Assembly (NCBI GenBank): GCA_002721725.1
Contig: PBLK01000003.1
Coordinates: 29,281-68,084, forward strand
Direction: 5' to 3'
DNA: 38,804 bases
From: Rhodobiaceae bacterium
GTDB taxonomy: Bacteria; Pseudomonadota; Alphaproteobacteria; RS24
Shown here: piece by piece, positions 33,897 to 38,804 of the stretch
Numbering within the stretch: the stretch's first letter is position 1
Layout: every line of letters begins with the position of its first letter
The notes under the pieces: model-generated
Seen by the model: the letters and a program-made list of their open reading frames with translations, nothing else
Databases searched by the model: none
What the model was told of the DNA's origin: nothing
Translations under genes and position numbers: made by a program

Positions 33897-35133
33897 TAGC
33901 CGCCCCGTTTTGCCTAAGAGCATCGGCTAAAGTCATGACCTCGCGCCGCCGTGTCATTTCAACCACCCCAAACTCAGACATCGGACCAATGCGCACGGGA
34001 TTTTTATCACCGTCAAAACCTTCATCAAGTGCCTTTAGTACCGCCTCATGCGCGCTTTGATCATTCATGTCGATAAAGTCAATGGCGACCAAACCGCCCA
34101 AAGCCCGCAAGCGAACTTGTTTAGCAATAGCGGCGGCGGCTTCCAGATTGACCGCCAGCGCATCGCCCTCGGCGGCGCCCGAATTGATGTCAATCGTCGT
34201 CATCGCCTCAGTAGTTTCAATCATTAGCCAAGCGCCCGACGGCAAGTCGAGGCGCGGCGAAAGGGCTTTATCCAATTGACCGGCCACATCATGACGTTCA
34301 AACAATATTTCATCGCCTTCGGCAGCGCTCAGTATATCGACCAAAGCAGGCATGTGCTGACGCATAAAGCCTTTGGCAACGGCCAAAGCAGCAGCGCCCT
34401 CAACAACAACGGCTTGAGTATCGCCGCGCACCAAATCGCGCAGCGCTTTTTCGACCGGTCCTAAATCTTCATAAATGAGACAGGGCGGCTCGGCATTTTC
34501 AGCGCGTTCCAGAAGTGCTTCCCATTGCACCGCCACATTGGCCATATCAGCAGCCAAAGCGCCTATTTCTTGGCTCTGCGCCGCAGTGCGTAGCACCCAG
34601 CCCGATGGGCCGTCCATACCTTCAACGTCAACCGCATCGACACCGTCACCGGAGCGAATTTTTTCGGTCAGTTCAGTCAGGCGGGTGCGTTCGGCTTCAT
34701 CTTCAATTTGCCGCGATACGGCAATGCGCGAGCGGCATGGGGCCAATACCACACCGCGTCCGGCCAATGTAACATCAGTGGTGACTTGTGCGCCCTTTTC
34801 ACCCTGCGGAGGACGGGTGACCTGCACCAGCACCGTGTCACCATCTTCGACACAATCCTCAATTGGCGTATCGCGCGTGGCATCAGGCAGCAAAGCGCGG
34901 GCTTCGCGCGCGCCCAAAAAGGCGCTTTTACCGCAACCGATGTCGATGAAAGCTGCTTGCAAGCGTTCAACCACGCGCTCGACCCGCGCCAGATAAATCT
35001 GCCCGACAGTAGACGTTTCTGTCTCGGCCTTACCCAAAGGCGTGGCTTGCATGGAAACTAAGACACCGTCTTCCACTTGCGCCACACGCAGCGAGCCGTT
35101 TTCAACACTCATCAAAATTTCATGCGTCATCAT
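33889..35133 (-). CDS. RNase E/G family ribonuclease, small alphaproteobacterial form
   Basis: A 414-residue endoribonuclease. It has an S1-like region near GQIYLARVERV (45-55) and the catalytic DNase I-like region with Asp315 (TIDINSG) and Asp352 (IDFIDM), the metal pair of this family. It stops after VEMTRRREVMTLADALRQ, just where other members continue into the Zn-link CPxC. That motif is absent, so tetramer assembly may differ. YacG, with CPIC at its start, overlaps the gene end. maf lies 27 bases downstream of... its own stop precedes this gene's start on the minus strand. The ATG (35131-35133) has AGAAGAG upstream. Confidence 0.92.
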   Translation of the reverse strand: MMTHEILMSVENGSLRVAQVEDGVLVSMQATPLGKAETETSTVGQIYLARVERVVERLQAAFIDIGCGKSAFLGAREARALLPDATRDTPIEDCVEDGDTVLVQVTRPPQGEKGAQVTTDVTLAGRGVVLAPCRSRIAVSRQIEDEAERTRLTELTEKIRSGDGVDAVDVEGMDGPSGWVLRTAAQSQEIGALAADMANVAVQWEALLERAENAEPPCLIYEDLGPVEKALRDLVRGDTQAVVVEGAAALAVAKGFMRQHMPALVDILSAAEGDEILFERHDVAGQLDKALSPRLDLPSGAWLMIETTEAMTTIDINSGAAEGDALAVNLEAAAAIAKQVRLRALGGLVAIDFIDMNDQSAHEAVLKALDEGFDGDKNPVRIGPMSEFGVVEMTRRREVMTLADALRQNGAANG

Positions 35134-35160
35134 ATATCACTCTTCTGCAGCATATAATCT

Positions 35161-35721
35161 CTAGTTCACCCGGAAGCCAGCAGCTTGCAATAAATTAGCC
35201 GTCTCAAACAAGGGCAAACCAACAATATTGCTATAAGAACCGATAATTTGGCTGATAAAGGCGGCAGCGTGGCCCTGAATAGCATAACCACCGGCCTTAC
35301 CTTGCCATTCGCCACCGGCCAAATAAGCTTCGATATCTTCTGTCCCTAAACGGCGCATAATTACGCGGCTGGTGACCAAGCGCTGCCATCGACGTGCGCC
35401 ATCAATCAAACAAATGCCGCTATGCACTCGGTGACCACGCCCCGACATGAGGTGCAAACAGGCCCGCGCTTCTTGCGCATTTTTGGGTTTCGGCAGAATA
35501 CGCCGCCCCACGCTGACCACCGTATCGGCCGCAAGCACTAACGCGCCTTGTTCTTGCGCAGCGATGACGGCGGCTTTTTCAAACGCCAAGCGTTTGGCCA
35601 ATGCGACTGGCGCTTCACGCAGACGCGGTGTTTCATCAATATTGGCAGCGATGATACGTGCTGGAGTAACGCCAATTTGCGCCAGCAAATCAATGCGTCG
35701 CGAGCTAGCACTGGCCAGCAC
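35161..35721 (-). CDS. maf: Maf family nucleoside triphosphate pyrophosphatase
   Basis: A 186-residue Maf protein. It shows LASASSRR (2-9; the usual ASxSPRR with P replaced by S), the metal-binding AADTVV (about 64-69) and QGHAAAFISQIIGSYSNIVG followed by LPLFET near the C-terminus. This is the YhdE-like (dTTP/UTP) pattern rather than YceF. The start is a GTG at 35719-35721, seven bases after the infA stop, with no clear ribosome-binding site of its own, so translation is likely coupled to infA. No in-frame ATG is available nearby. Length is normal for the family (about 190-200). Confidence 0.9.
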   Translation of the reverse strand: MLASASSRRIDLLAQIGVTPARIIAANIDETPRLREAPVALAKRLAFEKAAVIAAQEQGALVLAADTVVSVGRRILPKPKNAQEARACLHLMSGRGHRVHSGICLIDGARRWQRLVTSRVIMRRLGTEDIEAYLAGGEWQGKAGGYAIQGHAAAFISQIIGSYSNIVGLPLFETANLLQAAGFRVN

Positions 35722-35728
35722 AAGTTGT

Positions 35729-35947
35729 TTATTTAAAGCGATAGGTAATGCGTCCCTTGGTCAGGTCATAAGGTGTCATTTCCACCAAAACCTTGTCACC
35801 GGCCAATACGCGAATACGGTTTTTGCGCATTTTGCCGGCTGTATGGGCAATTACTTCATGGTCGTTTTCCAGTTTCACACGAAACGTCGCATTAGGCAGT
35901 AATTCCACCACCGTTGCGCTAAACTCCAGAAGTTCTTCTTTAGCCAT
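35729..35947 (-). CDS. infA: translation initiation factor IF-1
   Basis: A 72-residue S1/OB-fold protein with the conserved [19 protein letters not shown] start and the [18 protein letters not shown] core, and with the standard family length. It binds the ribosomal A site during initiation. AGGTAGG is near the ATG (35945-35947). A 9-bp inverted repeat lies 28 bases upstream in its leader. The maf gene follows after 7 bases. Confidence 0.97.
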   Translation of the reverse strand: MAKEELLEFSATVVELLPNATFRVKLENDHEVIAHTAGKMRKNRIRVLAGDKVLVEMTPYDLTKGRITYRFK

Positions 35948-35974
35948 AATGCCTACCTGTTAAATTTGCCGGAG

Positions 35975-36017
35975 AATGGCTAAGAGTTGCGGATAAATCA
36001 ACTGTTTTTTAGCCATT
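35975..36017. repeat. 9-bp inverted repeat in infA leader
   Basis: AATGGCTAA (35975-35983) and TTAGCCATT (36009-36017) are perfect arms around a 25-base loop in the 91-base gap between UPF0262 and infA. On the minus strand no T tract follows, so it is not an intrinsic terminator. It may be a leader structure of the infA transcript or an RNase site. Confidence 0.45.
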
Positions 36018-36038
36018 TCTTTTTGTCACTGCGCTTTT

Positions 36039-36524
36039 CTACCCGCGCATTTGCAAAACCGAGATGAGCGTGAACAGGCGCCGCGCCGTATCATCATCAA
36101 GGCGCACCTTATCGGCGAGGCTGGTTTTCAAAAGCTCGGCGCTTTCATTATGTAAAGCGCGCCGCGCTTGGTCGATGGTTTCGACGCGCTCGGGCGTGGC
36201 CGTGCGCACGGCTTCAAAATAGCTCTCGCAAATGAGGAAATAATCGCGAATATTGCGCCGCAAGGGGCGCATGGAGAGTTCAATTCGGCTCAACGCTTCA
36301 CCGGCCTTATCGGATACCGCGAACACAATACCCCTATCGGCCATAGACAATTTCAACCGATAGGGTCCAGCAGGGCCATCGATCAGGGCAAAATGATTAT
36401 TTTCCAAAATATCGAAAATCGCCACACGGCGCTCATGCTCCAAATCGCCATTGCGCGCCGTCAATGCCGGGTCATCAAGGGATAAGTGAACCAGTCGTTC
36501 CGCATTTTCACCAGCCGCGCTCAT
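36039..36524 (-). CDS. UPF0262 family protein
   Basis: A 161-residue cytoplasmic protein of the UPF0262 family. Features include HERRVAIFDILENNHFAL (about 30-47), LSRIELSMRPLRRNIRDYF (78-96) and a C-terminal helical end LFTLISVLQMRG. Its ATG follows the hisD stop directly (TGAATG), so translation is coupled. The family is conserved in Alphaproteobacteria next to hisD; its function is not established. In Rhizobiales a low-molecular-weight phosphatase gene often sits between UPF0262 and infA; it is absent here. Confidence 0.9.
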   Translation of the reverse strand: MSAAGENAERLVHLSLDDPALTARNGDLEHERRVAIFDILENNHFALIDGPAGPYRLKLSMADRGIVFAVSDKAGEALSRIELSMRPLRRNIRDYFLICESYFEAVRTATPERVETIDQARRALHNESAELLKTSLADKVRLDDDTARRLFTLISVLQMRG

Positions 36525-37835
36525 TCAGCTATCACGTCCCATGTTGAGGCGAATAGAAATAGAGCGGCCATGCGCATCAAGCCCTTCTTCTTGAGCCAAG
36601 CGCACCGCCGCCGGGCCAATCGCAGCCAACGCATCGGCGTCACATTTGACCAAACTTGAGCGCTTCATGAAATCAAGTACGGACAGGCCCGACGCATAAC
36701 GCGCGGCGCGCGCCGTCGGCAAAACATGATTGGGGCCTGCAATATAATCACCGATCGCTTCCGGCGTATGTCGGCCAAGAAAAATCGCTCCGGCATGGCG
36801 AATTTGATCGGCCATTGCGTCCGGCTCGGCAACCGCTAGTTCGAGGTGCTCTGGCGCCAATTGATTGACTAGCTCGGGAGCTTGGGTTTGCAAATCATTG
36901 ACCACCAAAATGGCGCCAAAGTTTTTCCAACTGGCGCGCGCAATATCTTGGCGCGGCAAAGTTTTAAGAGCGCTTTCGATGGCCGCCGCCACCGCATCGG
37001 CATAATCATTGTCGGCGCAAATCAATATGGATTGCGCCACTTCGTCGTGCTCGGCTTGGCTCAGCAAATCGGCGGCTATCCACGCCGGATCGTTTTCCGT
37101 GTCAGCGACCACTAATATTTCCGATGGGCCGGCAATCATATCTATACCGACTTGTCCAAAAACTTGCTTTTTAGCGGCGGCCACGTAAGCATTGCCCGGC
37201 CCGACAATGACATTGACCGCCGCAATGCTCTTCGTCCCATACGCCAAAGCCGCGACAGCTTGTGCCCCGCCAATACGATAAATTTCGTCGACACCGGCCA
37301 ACTTAGCCGCGACCAACACGAGTGGGTTTATCTGCCCGTCAGGGGTCGGAACCACCATTACCACGCGCCCGACACCAGCGACGCGCGCTGGAATGGCATT
37401 CATCAATACGCTGGAAGGATAATTGGCCAAGCCACCCGGCACATAAAGGCCGGCCGCATCAACCGGCGTCCAGCGATGGCCCATTTCAACCCCAGCCTCA
37501 TCGGTAAAGCGCGCATCTTCCGGCTTCTGCCGCGCATGAAAATCTCCAATGCGTTGTGCCGCCAATTCCAAAGCTGCCTTAGTTTCCGGCGCGCAAGCCC
37601 GCATGGCAGCGTCAATCTCATCATCGCCAATGCGCAAGGTCTCGGCGCTTAACGTCTGGCGGTCATGTTTTTGCGTCAACTCAATCAATGCTGCATCGCC
37701 GCGCGCGCGCACATCATCAATAATGGCGGCAACAGCCTCATGGACATCAACCGATTGCTCGCGCTTCATCTGCTGCAGCTCGGCAAAGCGGCTGGCAAAA
37801 TCCTTGTCATCAACATGGGCGCGCAAAAAGCTCAT
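36525..37835 (-). CDS. hisD: histidinol dehydrogenase
   Basis: From the ATG at 37833-37835 (AGGG two bases upstream, with a GGAAGAG a little further out) the protein has 436 residues. It shows GPGNAYVAAAKKQVFG (NAD/substrate region), LLSQAEHDE with Gln and His zinc ligands, and LAPEHLELAV with the catalytic Glu-His pair. It performs the last two oxidations of histidine synthesis, L-histidinol to L-histidine. It begins 4 bases after the DUF2948 stop. Other his genes are absent, as is usual for this alphaproteobacterial locus. Confidence 0.96.
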   Translation of the reverse strand: MSFLRAHVDDKDFASRFAELQQMKREQSVDVHEAVAAIIDDVRARGDAALIELTQKHDRQTLSAETLRIGDDEIDAAMRACAPETKAALELAAQRIGDFHARQKPEDARFTDEAGVEMGHRWTPVDAAGLYVPGGLANYPSSVLMNAIPARVAGVGRVVMVVPTPDGQINPLVLVAAKLAGVDEIYRIGGAQAVAALAYGTKSIAAVNVIVGPGNAYVAAAKKQVFGQVGIDMIAGPSEILVVADTENDPAWIAADLLSQAEHDEVAQSILICADNDYADAVAAAIESALKTLPRQDIARASWKNFGAILVVNDLQTQAPELVNQLAPEHLELAVAEPDAMADQIRHAGAIFLGRHTPEAIGDYIAGPNHVLPTARAARYASGLSVLDFMKRSSLVKCDADALAAIGPAAVRLAQEEGLDAHGRSISIRLNMGRDS

Positions 37836-37839
37836 AACC

Positions 37840-38271
37840 CTACTCTTCCAAATCGTGTCGTGGTCGCGATGATGCAAACCACGGCTCGGTAATGTCTTCT
37901 AATATGGCCTCACAGGCTTCAACTGCCAAGCGTATCTCGCCGCCACCAGCAAATTGCAAACCAATTTCGCCTTCCGGCAGCATAAGCGGCTCAAAGTCAA
38001 TCGCCAAAAGCGCAACGACACCGTCGTGGCGCCTCAAATTGAGTTTCTTTTGCCTGATGGCGGTCACATTAGCAAGCTGCAGCGCGCTGCGCACTCGCAT
38101 CGGCGCGCCTTCGCGTTCCCAACAAAAGCGATTGAATAAAACGATAAAACGTTTTTCATCGGCCAAGTGGGCCATATCGCCCAGCTGCGCCACCGAGTCT
38201 TGCAAATAGGCCGAAATAATTTGCATATCTTCAGCACTGCGCCCATAGAGTTTCAATACGGATGCACTCAT
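37840..38271 (-). CDS. DUF2948 family protein
   Basis: A 143-residue protein with the DUF2948 pattern: [28 protein letters not shown] at the start (about 6-33), [12 protein letters not shown], and [19 protein letters not shown]. The start overlaps the murA stop by 4 bases (ATGA) and its stop lies 4 bases before hisD, so translation is coupled throughout. DUF2948 genes are found between murA and hisD in many Alphaproteobacteria. No function is known; no membrane segment or signal is present. Confidence 0.9.
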   Translation of the reverse strand: MSASVLKLYGRSAEDMQIISAYLQDSVAQLGDMAHLADEKRFIVLFNRFCWEREGAPMRVRSALQLANVTAIRQKKLNLRRHDGVVALLAIDFEPLMLPEGEIGLQFAGGGEIRLAVEACEAILEDITEPWFASSRPRHDLEE

Positions 38272-38804
38272 ATACTTTCCCGCCAGATTTTTGCCCCAAC
38301 AGCGGATAATTTTTCTTCGATACGCTCATAGCCGCGATCAAGATGATAGACCCGAGATATACGCGTTTCACCCTCCGCCATTAGACCGGCAATCACCAAA
38401 GTCACCGAAGCACGCAAATCTGTCGCCATGACCGGCGCTCCATATAGTTTCTCAACACCGGTAACAATCGCTGTGTCGCCTTCCAAAGAAATATCAGCCC
38501 CAAGCCGCGCCAATTCCTGCACATGCATAAACCGGTTTTCAAAAATCGTCTCGCGAATTCGCGATACGCCATCAGCGCAACACATCAGCCCCATAAACGG
38601 CGCTTGCAAATCAGTTGCAAAACCGGGATAGGGTTCGGTGGTAATCGATGTCGCTTGCGGACGGGTTTGCGGACCTTTGACACGCAGACCATGCGCGCTG
38701 TCAGTCAATTCAACGCCGGCCCGCCGCATGGCCGGGGCCAATTCGCCGAGCCCTGTTTCATCAATGCCTGATATTGTGACATCACCCGCCGTTGCCGCCG
38801 CTGC
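38268..38804 (-). CDS. murA: UDP-N-acetylglucosamine 1-carboxyvinyltransferase, C-terminal part
   Basis: An open frame enters from the right edge and ends at 38268 with 178 visible codons. It carries [13 protein letters not shown] at the visible start, [17 protein letters not shown] (with the conserved Asp of the active site), [18 protein letters not shown] and the C-terminal [13 protein letters not shown] followed by [16 protein letters not shown], all typical of MurA. The catalytic Cys lies in the missing N-terminal part. MurA adds enolpyruvate to UDP-GlcNAc, the first committed step of peptidoglycan synthesis. It overlaps DUF2948 by 4 bases. Confidence 0.95.
   Translation of the reverse strand, partial: AAAATAGDVTISGIDETGLGELAPAMRRAGVELTDSAHGLRVKGPQTRPQATSITTEPYPGFATDLQAPFMGLMCCADGVSRIRETIFENRFMHVQELARLGADISLEGDTAIVTGVEKLYGAPVMATDLRASVTLVIAGLMAEGETRISRVYHLDRGYERIEEKLSAVGAKIWRESI

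Overview
The window is chromosomal DNA from an alphaproteobacterium. The clearest sign is the right end (about 33.5-38.8 kb). There, murA, DUF2948, hisD, UPF0262, infA, maf, an RNase E/G gene, yacG and tRNA-Phe lie head to tail on the minus strand, an order I know from Rhizobiales and related Alphaproteobacteria. The lineage below class level cannot be fixed from the sequence. The richness in Baeyer-Villiger monooxygenases, acyl-CoA dehydrogenases, SDR and RND proteins would suit a marine or lipid/terpenoid-degrading group such as Parvibaculales, but that is a guess.

Layout. 1-4.8 kb (minus): an MMPL/RND transporter, a Tat-exported DUF1329 protein and an Asp-box (YCF48-like) protein cut by the left edge form an envelope transport module. 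A divergent alpha/beta hydrolase follows. This left 5.8 kb looks more A+T-rich than what comes next. 5.8-12 kb: catabolic genes, namely two adjacent acyl-CoA dehydrogenase subunits, a rhodanese, an esterase-Baeyer-Villiger monooxygenase fusion and a VOC-fold metalloenzyme. 12-17.8 kb: an alpha/beta hydrolase, then what looks like a complete glucosylglycerate cycle. A glycerate kinase and a GH13 phosphorylase (breakdown arm, plus strand) meet, tail to tail with a 4-base overlap, a glucosyl-3-phosphoglycerate synthase and its HAD phosphatase (synthesis arm, minus strand). 17.9-21 kb: a secreted protein of unknown function followed by a strong terminator and a possible 3'-UTR small RNA, an EthA-type monooxygenase and a nitroreductase. 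21-26.1 kb: a six-gene TonB2-type energy-transduction operon (DUF3450, TtpC-like, ExbB, ExbD, TonB, TPR). A 14-bp LacI-type palindrome separates it from a divergent SMP-30 lactonase gene. 27.2-31.5 kb: an SDR, a large GST-like protein, a cytochrome c-PQQ-type dehydrogenase whose catalytic histidine position seems altered, and an SRPBCC protein. 31.6-38.8 kb: housekeeping genes (typA, tRNA-Phe and the murA-to-yacG block).

How the parts may work together: the fusion enzyme could insert oxygen into a ketone and then hydrolyse the ester it makes, and the acyl-CoA dehydrogenase pair could continue beta-oxidation of the released acid. The TonB2 operon would power outer-membrane uptake, though no TonB-dependent receptor lies in the window. 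The glucosylglycerate genes form a compatible-solute loop that returns 3-phosphoglycerate and glucose-1-phosphate. No IS element, integrase, phage gene or CRISPR array was seen. No gene-free stretch exceeds 300 bases; the longest is 295 bases (26105-26399).
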